Of a DNA stretch of 64,000 nucleotides, positions 54,298 to 63,646 are shown one piece after another. The notes beneath the pieces were generated by a model that made no database searches, was not told where the DNA came from, and saw only the letters and a list, made by a program, of their open reading frames with translations. The stretch comes from Bacteroidia bacterium. GTDB lineage: Bacteria > Bacteroidota > Bacteroidia > Cytophagales > JAAEPT01. The stretch spans positions 1-64,000 of the forward strand of contig JAUIJC010000025.1 of the NCBI GenBank assembly GCA_030431525.1, written 5' to 3'. How positions within the stretch are numbered: the first letter of the stretch is position 1; every line of letters starts with the position of its first letter. A program made the translations under genes and the position numbers.

Positions 54298-54864
54298 ATG
54301 AAAAAAAGGTTTTCAATCTTCAGTTTAGGGCTAACTACATTTCTACTGAGTAATCTGTTTTATGGAAGGGAAATGGAAATTACATTGGCACTTCATACCA
54401 CTGGATTCATTTTGGCAATGATTGCCCTACTCACAATGATTTTTGGTCAAGGTGGCAAGAAAACCACCATAATTGCTGTTGGCATGGGTTTTTTGGTCTA
54501 TTTCTCCCAACCAATAGTTAACCCACTACTAAAAAAACATTCACTAAACATCTACCTTAAGCAACATGAAGAATCCCTTCTAGAAACCTGTAATGTATTG
54601 GAGATTCAAACAGGAGACTTTCAACTTTTAAACGACAGTGTTAACATCAATGAAACAAAATTAAAGAACAATGAAATTGAGAAAATCATTTTGCATCAAA
54701 AGACTCTAAAAACCTACTTAATCTCAAAATCATCTGGAGAAATTCATTTCGGACTTTGGGGTTTTTTAGACAATCGCTCTGGGTTGATATATACGTTATC
54801 CGGTAAAGCTCCCCAAATCAACAGAAACTGCACCCACCTCAAAGATGGGTGGTATTTCTACTGA
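54298..54864 (+). CDS. Small membrane protein, function unknown
   Basis: 188 residues. About three N-terminal hydrophobic segments (SIFSLGLTTFLLSNLFYG, TGFILAMIALLTMIFG, IIAVGMGFLVYFSQPIV) precede a soluble C-terminal half rich in Lys and Asn. The base composition is more AT-rich than the neighbours. No family recognised. The ATG at 54298 follows a TTG in the same frame. It is convergent with the next gene and its stop is 5 bp from that gene's stop. Confidence 0.55.
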   Translation: MKKRFSIFSLGLTTFLLSNLFYGREMEITLALHTTGFILAMIALLTMIFGQGGKKTTIIAVGMGFLVYFSQPIVNPLLKKHSLNIYLKQHEESLLETCNVLEIQTGDFQLLNDSVNINETKLKNNEIEKIILHQKTLKTYLISKSSGEIHFGLWGFLDNRSGLIYTLSGKAPQINRNCTHLKDGWYFY

Positions 54865-54869
54865 GAACT

Positions 54870-56882
54870 TTATTTAATATCAAGATATACATGTTCTCTG
54901 CTACTTTCCTCAACAACCAATTGATTCCCCACCATTCGGTTGTTGTACTGCTGTATGTAAGCCTTTGCTTTGTCTTCTAATTCCTTCTGCTTCTCCGGCA
55001 ACTCATTCAAAAGGTCGTTTTCCTCCAAGGGGTCATTCACAAAGTCATACAGGGCAACGGTGCTATCTCCCTCCACATCAAACTGAAGGTGATAATTGCC
55101 TTCATAATACTGATAATAACCACTGAGGTGGTTGACCGCAAAAGGTGTTGAAGTAGTATCAAAAACATCCCTTCCAAAAGCCACAAAATCCTTTTTGATA
55201 CCCAATTCGCTTAAAACTGTAGGGAGAATATCTGTCTGTTGTGCAAGCACATCATGGACGCCCTTGAAGTTTTTATCTCCTGGTTTATGGAAGATAATTG
55301 GTGCCTTAAAATGCCCCATTGAAGTCAAATATTCCTCTGAAAGAGAAGCATTGCAGTGGTCTGCGGTAATCACAAAGAGGGTATTCTCAAACCAAGGTTG
55401 CTTTGAGGCCGTCTGAAAAAACTTCCGCATGGAAAGGTCCGTATAGGCCACCGCCTTTTGAATAGGATGCTCCCCTTCGGGAAGAATATCCTCATACTTT
55501 TCAGGCACTTGGAATGGATGATGGGAGGAAAGCGTAAACACAGAACTCAAAAACGGCTCTTTAAACTCTCCCATTTCTGTAGCAAAATACTGCAAGAACT
55601 GCTCATCCCAGATACCCCAGAAGCCATCAAAATCTTCGGAATGATTATACTCGGTCATCCCGAAATAATCTTGGAATCCCGCCTGACGAGAAAATGCCTG
55701 AAAGCCCATTGAACCGTTTGGAGCCCCATGAAAAAACGAGGTGTAATACCCCTCCTCTCCGAGCAGACTCGCCAAGCTATTCACCTTATTACCAGAATAA
55801 GAGGACAGTACAAATGGTTCTTCCAAGGACGGCACCCCAGCCAAAATAGATGGCATGGCCTCAATTGACTTCCGCCCATTGGCCAAAGAATGCGTAAACA
55901 CATGGCTTTGAGCCATCAAGGAATCCATGAAAGGGGTAAATCCCTGATAGTTTTCCTTATCCCGATTGAAAAAGCCCGTGTATTCCTTACCGAAACTCTC
56001 CCAAATAATCACCACCACATTCAGCGGTTTCTTAGCAGAAGAAACATTCCCAGATTCAAAATGCACTGGAGAATAAAGGCTACTCAACTGTTCATCTTGA
56101 AAATACTTTAGTGGCTTCCTACTTTTCTTGCTCAATGTCCGAAGCACCGCAAAAGGCGTGTTCAGAACAATGGCCCTTTGATTCGGCTTATTAATGTATT
56201 CGCTGGCATTGCTCAAGGAAATTGGACGCACATGACCTCCAAACCCTCCACTCACTCCACCTATAAAACCGTAGACCAATGCAGGAACGGCAAGCGCCCG
56301 AATCACATAAGGAATAAACGGTTTGGTAAATGCCACGGGCTTCACCCTCACCAGTTGATAACTGTAATATAGAATTCCAAGAAAGGTTACCCACAGGAGC
56401 ACTAATGGCCAATAATCCATCAGAAACCTTGGCAACAAGGCTCCCATATTATCTTCATTGGCAAAGGCTTGAAAAACCGAAGATGTTGTGCGCTTGAGGG
56501 TGAAGGTATAATAGGCTGTATCGGCAAGATTCATGGCAAGCCCCAGTCCATTTGCCACTACAAAAAGCCACTTCATGAACCGCTCAAAACCAGTCTTTCC
56601 CGCCAAAGGCAAGGGAAGAATGGTAAGCGCTATAAAAATCACATTGAGGTATAGGATGGCAGAAAGGTCGAACCGAAGTCCGCCCATCATCATCCGCCAA
56701 AGTTGAGGGAAATCAACTTGGGGAAATTCTGCTCGGTGGTAGACAAAAAAAACGTATCGAGATAACGAAAAAAGGAGTAATACAACCAGCAAGCGATAAA
56801 CTAATGCCACGTAGGCATTGGTTTCCTGAAGAGAAAACCATTCAAACAGACGACTGCCTGCTGTTTTAACCACGTTCTCCAT
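54870..56882 (-). CDS. LtaS/sulfatase-family membrane phosphotransferase, second copy
   Basis: 670 residues. Five or so N-terminal helices precede an extracytoplasmic sulfatase-fold domain. Motifs: IIWESFGKEYTGFF, the nucleophile region ANGRKSIEAMPSIL with Ser, SVFTLSSHHPF, and VITADHCN. It is diverged from the copy at 2997 and is 55 residues longer. The C-terminal third carries VNDPLEENDLLNELPEK. Probably modifies a surface or envelope lipid or glycan. The ATG at 56882 is chosen over a GTG one codon upstream. Confidence 0.85.
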   Translation of the reverse strand: MENVVKTAGSRLFEWFSLQETNAYVALVYRLLVVLLLFSLSRYVFFVYHRAEFPQVDFPQLWRMMMGGLRFDLSAILYLNVIFIALTILPLPLAGKTGFERFMKWLFVVANGLGLAMNLADTAYYTFTLKRTTSSVFQAFANEDNMGALLPRFLMDYWPLVLLWVTFLGILYYSYQLVRVKPVAFTKPFIPYVIRALAVPALVYGFIGGVSGGFGGHVRPISLSNASEYINKPNQRAIVLNTPFAVLRTLSKKSRKPLKYFQDEQLSSLYSPVHFESGNVSSAKKPLNVVVIIWESFGKEYTGFFNRDKENYQGFTPFMDSLMAQSHVFTHSLANGRKSIEAMPSILAGVPSLEEPFVLSSYSGNKVNSLASLLGEEGYYTSFFHGAPNGSMGFQAFSRQAGFQDYFGMTEYNHSEDFDGFWGIWDEQFLQYFATEMGEFKEPFLSSVFTLSSHHPFQVPEKYEDILPEGEHPIQKAVAYTDLSMRKFFQTASKQPWFENTLFVITADHCNASLSEEYLTSMGHFKAPIIFHKPGDKNFKGVHDVLAQQTDILPTVLSELGIKKDFVAFGRDVFDTTSTPFAVNHLSGYYQYYEGNYHLQFDVEGDSTVALYDFVNDPLEENDLLNELPEKQKELEDKAKAYIQQYNNRMVGNQLVVEESSREHVYLDIK

Positions 56883-57004
56883 CACTGTTATTTCTGCCTA
56901 ATGCAAAAATAACATGTCCGTTGGGTTAATTAAAAATTAACGCAATACTTACATAAGGTTTTCCCTTCTGTGATTGTCCATTTCCATAAATGGAGACCAC
57001 GCAT

Positions 57005-57784
57005 TTACTCCACAACAAATTCTTGATTAATAAACCACAGATCAGGATCAATCTTGGCATTTGCTCCTGGCCCTACCTTCAAATGATAGTTTTTGCCATT
57101 CTCAAAGGAAAATTCCTCTTGGCGGGCCAGCGTAAATAGGCTGATAAATTCCTGCACATCGCCTTTGAATACCTTGCTGAAGCATTCTCGAACAGGCTTG
57201 CCCTCCTCATCATTTTCACTCACAACAATGAAAAATTCCTGTACGCAATGGGCGGTAGAACAATCCAACACCATTTCATGGGAAGACTGAAAATAGCGGG
57301 TTCCCTGCTTGTCGCTCCCTCCCATCAGTTTGGGAACAAAATCCTGCCGAACCAAAATCTGGTTGCTCTGCACATCCTTTACAAAGACGTCCCCTTTCTT
57401 ATTGTAACCATAAAGTTCTAACCGCACCTCATATACTCCCTCATAGGGAAAGACGTGGAAAAAAATCTTTTGGGTAGGTGAATAGCCTCCGTCCAAACGG
57501 AAGAGCTCTCCCTCCTTTTGCTGAATCCGCTGACCATTGCGTTCCAACACCCATTTGAAATAACACTCTTTTGCCCCTTTTACCTTGCCAACATAAGCTT
57601 CGGACACATCGCCACGCAGTACGATTACATCCTCACAATTCACATTGCGGATGTCATCCATACTGAGCAAATGCCCATAGTTTGAGGTCAACCGAACAGC
57701 CAAGTCCTCATCCGTGTTGCGTTGGACAAAAGCCCACAACAGGCAACAAGCAAAAATTAGCGGTATTACCCTTCTAAAGTTCAT
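57005..57784 (-). CDS. Exported or anchored protein of unknown function
   Basis: 259 residues. Hydrophobic N-terminus (RRVIPLIFACCLLWAFVQR) with CC in the membrane segment; lipidation is possible. The mature part includes VNCEDVIVLRGDVS and CYFKWVLERNGQR, with several Cys that could form disulfides. A PKD-like fold around VFPYEGVYEVRLELYGYN would suit this style. No confident family. The ATG at 57784 gives the membrane segment near the N-terminus. Confidence 0.55.
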   Translation of the reverse strand: MNFRRVIPLIFACCLLWAFVQRNTDEDLAVRLTSNYGHLLSMDDIRNVNCEDVIVLRGDVSEAYVGKVKGAKECYFKWVLERNGQRIQQKEGELFRLDGGYSPTQKIFFHVFPYEGVYEVRLELYGYNKKGDVFVKDVQSNQILVRQDFVPKLMGGSDKQGTRYFQSSHEMVLDCSTAHCVQEFFIVVSENDEEGKPVRECFSKVFKGDVQEFISLFTLARQEEFSFENGKNYHLKVGPGANAKIDPDLWFINQEFVVE

Positions 57785-57894
57785 GTAACAGCGTGTATTC
57801 CAAGCCACAAAAATAAACAGGTTTTTATGGAATCACAGGATATCTTCATCGGGATGGAACCTCCCTGCCTCCCCATAATTCCAAAAATCAGCCT

Positions 57895-57902
57895 TATATT
57901 TG
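57895..57902 (+). promoter_or_regulatory. -7 promoter element of the DUF481 gene
   Basis: TATATTTG matches TAnnTTTG exactly, 21 nt before the ATG. Confidence 0.5.
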
Positions 57903-57923
57903 TAGGCTTATTACCTATTCAAT

Positions 57924-58733
57924 ATGAGAAAACAGTTATTCTTTGCTCTTTCCCTACTGTTCGCCACCGCTTTTTCTTTCTCAGGGCGTGCTCAAATCCT
58001 AAATATTGAACAGTTCCGTTTGGATGCTGACACCTCTCACGCCTTGTTGGGAAATGTGAGTTTGGGTGGATCTTTTACCAAACAGAACAACTCCATTTGG
58101 CAAGTTGGCTTGGGTGCCAATGCGGTTTACCTCTCCAAAAAGCACAGCTACATGGTGCTGAGCGACTACAGCCTTTTGAAAAGTGACAAGAGTGATGTGG
58201 AAAACGAGGGCCACGTTCACTTTCGTATCAACCAATGGCGACGCAAGAAAGTCTCTGTCGAATACTTTGGCCAAGTACAATTTGACCTTGGCCGTGGTTT
58301 GGAAAGCAGGCAACTTGGTGGCGCTGGCGTTCGCTTCCTGATCTATAACAGCAAAAACGACCGTCTGAATATTTCTGGAAACACCACATTGATGTATGAG
58401 CGTGAGATTTGGGAGGGTGATTCCACGGGAAATATCGAATCCACACTTTTGGATAATGGCTCCTTGCGTACCAATTTCTTGAAATCATCAACTAACTTGA
58501 CAGTTCGTGCAAAACCATTCAAGAATGTGATGCTCGAATTGATTTCATATTACCAAGCTCGTCCAGACGACTTCTTCAAGCCCCGATTCATTTCGGACTT
58601 CTCGGCCACCTTCCAGTTCAACAAGAAACTTGGCTTGGCCTTGAACTTCAGCTCCATCTATGATTCCGCCCCAGTTGTGGACATCGAAAAGCTGAACTAC
58701 GACACCAGTATGGAATTGGTGTACAACTTCTAA
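57924..58733 (+). CDS. DUF481-family outer-membrane protein
   Basis: 269 residues with a signal peptide ending near GRAQ. The rest is made of alternating beta-strands typical of DUF481 (YdiY-like salt-induced outer-membrane) proteins: NVSLGGSFTKQNNSIWQVGLG, GGAGVRFLIYNSKNDRLNISG, and a final MELVYNF ending in Phe. Probable barrel in the outer membrane. Role unknown. It precedes dnaX on the same strand by 74 bp. Confidence 0.8.
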   Translation: MRKQLFFALSLLFATAFSFSGRAQILNIEQFRLDADTSHALLGNVSLGGSFTKQNNSIWQVGLGANAVYLSKKHSYMVLSDYSLLKSDKSDVENEGHVHFRINQWRRKKVSVEYFGQVQFDLGRGLESRQLGGAGVRFLIYNSKNDRLNISGNTTLMYEREIWEGDSTGNIESTLLDNGSLRTNFLKSSTNLTVRAKPFKNVMLELISYYQARPDDFFKPRFISDFSATFQFNKKLGLALNFSSIYDSAPVVDIEKLNYDTSMELVYNF

Positions 58734-58742
58734 AGGACCTTT

Positions 58743-58798
58743 GGATACCAGTTTCATGATTCGCACATCTTGATACTTGATACTGGCGTCCTAATACC
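58743..58798. repeat. Imperfect inverted repeat between the DUF481 gene and dnaX
   Basis: GGATACCAGTTTCATGAT and TTGATACTTGATACTGG are loosely inverted. The text CTTGATACTTGATACTGG is repetitive like the other intergenic palindromes. It ends 10 nt before the dnaX ATG. Confidence 0.5.
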
Positions 58799-58807
58799 AT
58801 ATTCAAA

Positions 58808-60478
58808 ATGGACCAGCACTTCGTTGTTTCCGCCCGAAAATACCGCCCTTCCACCTTCTCAACGGTGGTTGGTCAGGAACATATTACCACCACGCTAAAG
58901 AATGCCATTCGCAACAATCACTTGGCGCAGGCATTCCTTTTTTGTGGACCGAGGGGCGTAGGCAAAACCACCAATGCGCGGATTCTCGCCAAGACCATCA
59001 ACTGCGAGAATCTGACGGAGGACATTGAGCCTTGCAACGAATGTGACTCCTGCAGGTCATTCAACACCAGCAGTTCCTTCAATATCCACGAGCTTGACGC
59101 CGCATCGAACAACTCGGTGGACGATATCCGCTCGTTGGTCGAACAGGTCCGTTTCCCACCTCAGTCAGGTAAATACAAGATTTACATCATTGACGAGGTG
59201 CACATGCTTTCGACGGCTGCCTTCAACGCCTTTTTGAAGACCTTGGAGGAACCGCCATCATACGCCATTTTCATCTTGGCGACCACCGAGAAACACAAGA
59301 TTATTCCAACCATTCTCTCCCGTTGTCAAATTTTTGATTTCAACCGCATTCAGGTCAATGACATTGCGGTGCACCTGAGAATGATTGCCGACAAAGAGGA
59401 AGTAAACGCTGAGGACGAAGCCCTTCACTTGATTGCGCAAAAGGCAGATGGCGCCCTGCGTGATGCCCTTTCCCTGTTTGACTTGATGGTCACTTTCGCC
59501 CAAGGCGACTTGACCTACAAGCAGGTGGTGGATAACCTCCACATCCTCGACTACGACTACTACTTCCAAATTACGGAGCAGTTGCTGGATGAAAACCTTT
59601 CTGAGGTGCTTCTCATTTTTGATGAGATTCTCAAGAAGGGCTTTGACGGCCATAACTTTATCACGGGCCTTGCGGAGCATTTCCGCAACTTGATGGTCTC
59701 CAAAGACGAGGCGACCGTTCAGTTGATGGAGGTTTCCGACAGCACCAAAGAGCGTTATCTGGAACAAGCGGAAAAATCCACGCTTTCCTTCCTGCTTACG
59801 GCTTTGAATTTGGCGAGCCAATGCGACCAAGGTTATAAGGCGAGCCGTAACCAGCGTTTGCACGTTGAGTTGGCTTTGATGAAAATTGCCCACCTCAATT
59901 CGGCGGTGAACCTCGCCAAAGAAGGAGGATTAAAAAAAAAAGATGATACACCAGTAGAACCTACTGGTCAAGCTCAAGCGACTCCCAGCTATCAAAACTC
60001 GGCGCCTGCCATCCCAAAAATCAATCAGATTGGGACGCTAAAAACGCCTATTTCCACCCCACAAATTAAGGCTGTTGAGGAGCCTGAACCTACCCCAATC
60101 ACCAAGGAGGAAGACTTCACCGAAGACGCTCTTTATTCCGCTTGGCGGGAATATATCTCCTTGCTCAAACGCCACAACAAAACGGGCGAAATGGTGGTGT
60201 TGGATGGCCGAAACCTGAAAAAGGCTGGTAATAGCATCAGCTTTTCGGTGGACAATGCTATTCAGCTTGGGCGCTTCAGCAAGCTCAAGGAACACCTTAC
60301 CAACTTTTTGAGGAACAAGCTGAACAACGGGAAAATTACTTTGGAGGCTTCCGTTAGCAACTCTACGGAAAACTCGACGACCAACTTGGTGGAGTCTGAG
60401 GAGTTTAAACAATTGGCCAAAAAGTACCCGAAGCTTCATCAATTGAAAGATGAGTTGGGCTTGGACAATAACTTCTAA
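58808..60478 (+). CDS. dnaX: DNA polymerase III subunits gamma and tau
   Basis: 556 residues (tau form). The clamp-loader ATPase core has the P-loop [17 protein letters not shown] near residue 38, zinc-ligand cysteines in CNECDSC near 78, IIDEVHMLS and [19 protein letters not shown]. Domain III ends near residue 370. At residue 375 the code is TTA AAA AAA AAA GAT: an A10 run (59932-59941) with AGGAGG just before it (59923-59928). A -1 shift gives a stop after one codon, a +1 shift after four, so a gamma of about 380 residues could be made. The tau-specific C-terminal part is ~180 residues. Confidence 0.96.
   Translation: MDQHFVVSARKYRPSTFSTVVGQEHITTTLKNAIRNNHLAQAFLFCGPRGVGKTTNARILAKTINCENLTEDIEPCNECDSCRSFNTSSSFNIHELDAASNNSVDDIRSLVEQVRFPPQSGKYKIYIIDEVHMLSTAAFNAFLKTLEEPPSYAIFILATTEKHKIIPTILSRCQIFDFNRIQVNDIAVHLRMIADKEEVNAEDEALHLIAQKADGALRDALSLFDLMVTFAQGDLTYKQVVDNLHILDYDYYFQITEQLLDENLSEVLLIFDEILKKGFDGHNFITGLAEHFRNLMVSKDEATVQLMEVSDSTKERYLEQAEKSTLSFLLTALNLASQCDQGYKASRNQRLHVELALMKIAHLNSAVNLAKEGGLKKKDDTPVEPTGQAQATPSYQNSAPAIPKINQIGTLKTPISTPQIKAVEEPEPTPITKEEDFTEDALYSAWREYISLLKRHNKTGEMVVLDGRNLKKAGNSISFSVDNAIQLGRFSKLKEHLTNFLRNKLNNGKITLEASVSNSTENSTTNLVESEEFKQLAKKYPKLHQLKDELGLDNNF
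59923..59942 (+). other. Candidate gamma/tau slippage site in dnaX
   Basis: AGGAGG (59923-59928), then A10 (59932-59941) and G. It is placed just after ATPase domain III. Alternative frames close at once: -1 reads AGA TGA; +1 reads ATG ATA CAC CAG TAG. The architecture parallels the known E. coli and Thermus dnaX sites. Confidence 0.7.
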
Positions 60479-60513
60479 TTCCATCACAGAAAACTGAAAG
60501 GTTTTTAAAGTTT

Positions 60514-60590
60514 AACCACGGAGGAAAGGAGAAAGGGAGACTCAAAATGTGAAACTCATTAGACCTCCTTTCCTCCCTTTCTCCGTGGTT
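60514..60590. repeat. Purine-rich 27-nt-arm inverted repeat after dnaX
   Basis: AACCACGGAGGAAAGGAG... (60514-60540) and ...CTCCTTTCCTCC...CTCCGTGGTT (60564-60590) are imperfect inverted copies; the outermost AACCACGGAG/CTCCGTGGTT is exact. It fills the dnaX-YheT gap and may end the dnaX message. Confidence 0.8.
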
Positions 60591-60615
60591 TTCTTTTAAA
60601 CAAATCATCTTGAAA

Positions 60616-61551
60616 ATGTCCGAGTTCCGCCCTCCCTTTCTCTTCAAGAATCCCCATTTGCAGACTATTCTGCCCAACCTTTTTCGCAAAAGGAACTTCC
60701 CCACCACAAGGGAAACGTTGGACACTCCTGATGGGGATTTTATTCACTTGGATTGGAAAACCGAGGGCAACAAAACGGTGACTGTTGTCATTCATGGATT
60801 GGAATCAAGCGCCAACCAAAACTACATGCAGGCCATGGGCGATTGCCTGCTCACGCATGGTTCGGATGTGGTGCTTTACAACCTGAGAAGCTGTAGCGGA
60901 GAACCCAACAGACTTTTTCGCTCCTATTTCGGCGGTGACTCCCTCGACCTTGACCACGTTTTGAAGCACGTTCAGGGAAAAAAGTATGAGCAAATAAATG
61001 TTGTGGGATTCAGTTTTGGGGGAAATATCACGCTAAAATACCTTGGTGAATTTGGCGAGAATGCCCGTTGCGACAAAGCTGTGGCCATCTCCGTCCCGAT
61101 TGACCTTGGGGCTTCTTCAGACCACTTCAACGCCCCTTCAAACCGTTTCTACCTCAAACGGTTTTTGGATAAGCTCAAAGGAAAATTATTGGAGAAGGAA
61201 CCCTTGTTTTCTGATCAGCTGAATCGGGATACCATCAATTCCTTTCAAACTTTTGAGGAATATGATGACTATTACACCGCTCCTGCGCACGGCTTTAAAA
61301 GTGGGCGTGATTATTACGAAAAATGTAGTTCGGTCAATTACTTAAGCGGAATCAGAAAACCAGCCTTGTTGATCAACGCCAAGGACGACCCATTTTTAAC
61401 CAAGGAATGTTTCCCACATCACATCGCTAAGGAAAACCCATTTTTCCATTTAGAAACCCCTGAACACGGAGGGCATGTCGGCTTTTTCAACTTCCCCTTC
61501 CCAGAATTCTTTTGGCATGAGCTGAGGGCTGTTTCTTTTTTGGGGCTTTGA
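60616..61551 (+). CDS. Alpha/beta-fold hydrolase, YheT family
   Basis: About 311 residues. N-terminal EFRPPFLFKNPHLQTILPN is diagnostic of the YheT group. The nucleophile serine is in GFSFGGN near residue 137, with the oxyanion region VIHGLESSANQNY and a distal His in ETPEHGGHVGFFN near 290; an Asp in LLINAKDDPFLT completes the triad. Broad esterase or hydrolase; substrate unknown. The start is the ATG at 60616 just after a TTG. It is separated from dnaX by a palindrome. Confidence 0.92.
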   Translation: MSEFRPPFLFKNPHLQTILPNLFRKRNFPTTRETLDTPDGDFIHLDWKTEGNKTVTVVIHGLESSANQNYMQAMGDCLLTHGSDVVLYNLRSCSGEPNRLFRSYFGGDSLDLDHVLKHVQGKKYEQINVVGFSFGGNITLKYLGEFGENARCDKAVAISVPIDLGASSDHFNAPSNRFYLKRFLDKLKGKLLEKEPLFSDQLNRDTINSFQTFEEYDDYYTAPAHGFKSGRDYYEKCSSVNYLSGIRKPALLINAKDDPFLTKECFPHHIAKENPFFHLETPEHGGHVGFFNFPFPEFFWHELRAVSFLGL

Positions 61552-61597
61552 CCTTGATTGAGGGATAAATAGGATTTCTGATAACCCTTCAAAGCAG

Positions 61598-61693
61598 AAC
61601 CTTGATTTTTTGGATAGGAAGATGAACAGGATTCATGCACATCTAAAGTACTCGCTGAATCCTACTAATCCTCTTAATCAGTTCCATCAAGGT
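61598..61693. repeat. Inverted repeat overlapping the 3' end of the DUF983 gene
   Basis: ACCTTGATTTTTTGGATAGG...GAACAGGATTCA on the left and TGAATCCTACTAATCC...GTTCCATCAAGGT on the right are imperfect inverted copies. The right arm contains the stop and last six codons of the DUF983 gene. ACCTTGAT is also the arm text at 18103-18206. Confidence 0.75.
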
Positions 61694-62084
61694 ACTTCCC
61701 CATCATCGGTTTATACCCTATAAAAATATTCATCCAAATCATTCGGGACAGCCTAAAGTTTACTGGAGCAAACAATAGTGCAAAGACGATGGTGATGGCA
61801 ATCAACACATCATAATTCACCTTCTCAAATAGGATATTTCCCGCCGTAAAGAACGCCACCACTGTCGCCACAGCAAAAGCGTAACTCACGTACATGGCTC
61901 CCGTGTAAAACATTGGCTCTGGATCCAGATCCAACCCACAATTCGGACAATACTTAGGCATCTCCCCCATTTCGTCCAATGAAAAACGATACGGGTTAGC
62001 GTGGACAAACACAGGAGCAGACTGGCACTGCGGACAAGTGCAGGTCAGGATGCTGTTCAATTTGGTGCCGTGGAGCATTTTCAT
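61674..62084 (-). CDS. DUF983-family protein
   Basis: 136 residues. A zinc-ribbon-like N-terminus (CTCPQCQSAP and CPNCGLDLDPEP) precedes two to three membrane segments (YVSYAFAVATVVAFFTAG and VLIAITIVFALLFAPVNF). This is the DUF983 pattern common in Bacteroidota; function not established. Its last codons and stop lie inside an intergenic-type repeat. It is convergent with the YheT gene and precedes the GH8 gene by 60 bp. Confidence 0.85.
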   Translation of the reverse strand: MKMLHGTKLNSILTCTCPQCQSAPVFVHANPYRFSLDEMGEMPKYCPNCGLDLDPEPMFYTGAMYVSYAFAVATVVAFFTAGNILFEKVNYDVLIAITIVFALLFAPVNFRLSRMIWMNIFIGYKPMMGKYLDGTD

Positions 62085-62144
62085 AGCGGTGGGATTTCTT
62101 CTTACAACACGAATATACCCGAAGGTGTTCCTGAGGAGTGTGAC

Positions 62145-63620
62145 TTATCGCACAAAACGATAAGCCTGTCCTGTCAGCTTTCCATCAAGCTCAAGGGCAA
62201 TATAATAGGTTCCCTTTTTCAGCTTACTGATTTTTATCAGAGTTTCTTCCTCCTCTGAAATCTTCTGAGATTTCAACGCCTCACCCTGAACATTCATCAC
62301 CACTACCTTGGCCTTTGTTCCAGCAGGAAGCTTCTGTCCACTAATAGTGAGCGCTTTATTTGATTGGGCCAATACGTTCAATTCTTGAACACCAGCATCC
62401 TCAGGTTTCCACACATTGCCCGAGAGGGTGAGCATGTACAGCATTTTCAGGGTATTGCTGTAATAGTCGCCGTCCTCCACTTTTGAGGCCTTAAGCTCAC
62501 CGTAAAGGGTATTCAACCAATCCTGTCGAGATGAATCGGCCATGGCGCTCACAGCAAAAGCTCCCAAATAGGTGTCATCATGCCAATCATAAACGGCTGT
62601 ACCGTCCAATTGATAGCCATTGGACAGCGCATTGGTATTTCCCTTGGTCGATGTCACCAACCACTGATTCATGCGCTCCACAGCGTCCTTGGAACGCTCA
62701 TCGCCATACAAGAGGTAGTCAGTGGTCAAACGCCACGGGTCACGGCAGGCATTGTAGTAATAATGGCCGTCATGATCACCTTCCAAAAAATGAGCTGTTG
62801 ATGGGTTTCCACCCTTTTGAACATTCAAGATAAAGTCTGGCAACAAGCCTGTTTTCGGAGCATGATTGGCCTGCATCCTATACACCAAGGACTGACAGGT
62901 ATCCACGACTTTTCCCCAGCCTTCATTCTGGTTGTAATGCTGAAAGGCCCTGAAATGATCAATGATAAAATCCGAAGTCCGTGTGGAATAGAAATACTTT
63001 TCACCCGCATAGGAATGCGCCCAGTTACCCAACTGAATGGTTGAAAATTCCTTGTTCACATCATCCGAATAGATGAGCTCAATCATCGCTTTCGCCTCTG
63101 CGAGATAATTGATTTTGCCCTCGCTCCCCCATTGTTTATGAGCCAAAAGCAAAGCGTAGGCGATATCGATATCTCCATCCGAGGCAGTGTTCGGCCCCGT
63201 CTCATCATCGTTTTTGCATTCCTTAATTTGCTTCCAAGCCATCAATTTCGGACTGGCGGGACTTGGGAATTTTCGCACCCATGCCAGCATTCCATCAAAA
63301 ATCTGTTGAGCCTCCTCATCATGACCTGCCATATAGGCCGTAATCATCATGCCGTAACCCATCGCCTCAGAAACGGTCATTGTATTTCCCTCCTCTCCGA
63401 AGGAAACATAATAGATGCCTTCACCGCATCCCTGCTTCACATACTTGGCTTTCCAAGCATCATAGAAAGACGCCGTTTGCTGATCAAGGCTTTCTTGGGA
63501 ATCAATGGTTGGCTTGATGTGTCCTTTTGTGTAAGGGGTGTGCTGAGGAAATGGCTTGTTTTGGGCAAATGAACTACCCAGAATGGCTAAGAGTAGGGAA
63601 AAGAGAAGGGCGGTTTTCAT
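62145..63620 (-). CDS. Glycoside hydrolase family 8 enzyme with T9SS C-terminal domain
   Basis: 491 residues. Signal peptide near KTALLFSLLLAILGSSFAQ. The GH8 catalytic core has the proton-donor Glu in TMTVSEAMGYGM near residue 90 and the DGDIDIAYALLLAHKQW segment with the catalytic Asp near 145. The family acts on chitosan, cellulose, lichenan or xylan; which one cannot be told. A linker leads to the type A sorting domain of about 75 residues ending QAYRFVR, so it is secreted by the type IX system. The ATG at 63620 is used; an earlier TTG at 63644 is unlikely. Confidence 0.93.
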   Translation of the reverse strand: MKTALLFSLLLAILGSSFAQNKPFPQHTPYTKGHIKPTIDSQESLDQQTASFYDAWKAKYVKQGCGEGIYYVSFGEEGNTMTVSEAMGYGMMITAYMAGHDEEAQQIFDGMLAWVRKFPSPASPKLMAWKQIKECKNDDETGPNTASDGDIDIAYALLLAHKQWGSEGKINYLAEAKAMIELIYSDDVNKEFSTIQLGNWAHSYAGEKYFYSTRTSDFIIDHFRAFQHYNQNEGWGKVVDTCQSLVYRMQANHAPKTGLLPDFILNVQKGGNPSTAHFLEGDHDGHYYYNACRDPWRLTTDYLLYGDERSKDAVERMNQWLVTSTKGNTNALSNGYQLDGTAVYDWHDDTYLGAFAVSAMADSSRQDWLNTLYGELKASKVEDGDYYSNTLKMLYMLTLSGNVWKPEDAGVQELNVLAQSNKALTISGQKLPAGTKAKVVVMNVQGEALKSQKISEEEETLIKISKLKKGTYYIALELDGKLTGQAYRFVR

Positions 63621-63646
63621 GGTGATGCAAAGGAGGTTTTTCAAGA

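Noticed and set aside
54840-54863. CCACCC/GGGTGG hairpin at the end of the gene at 54298 as a terminator
   Set aside because: It is inside coding sequence, short, and lacks a T run.
59258-59893. 211-residue open frame on minus strand inside dnaX
   Set aside because: Overlaps the dnaX ATPase core and has no family features.
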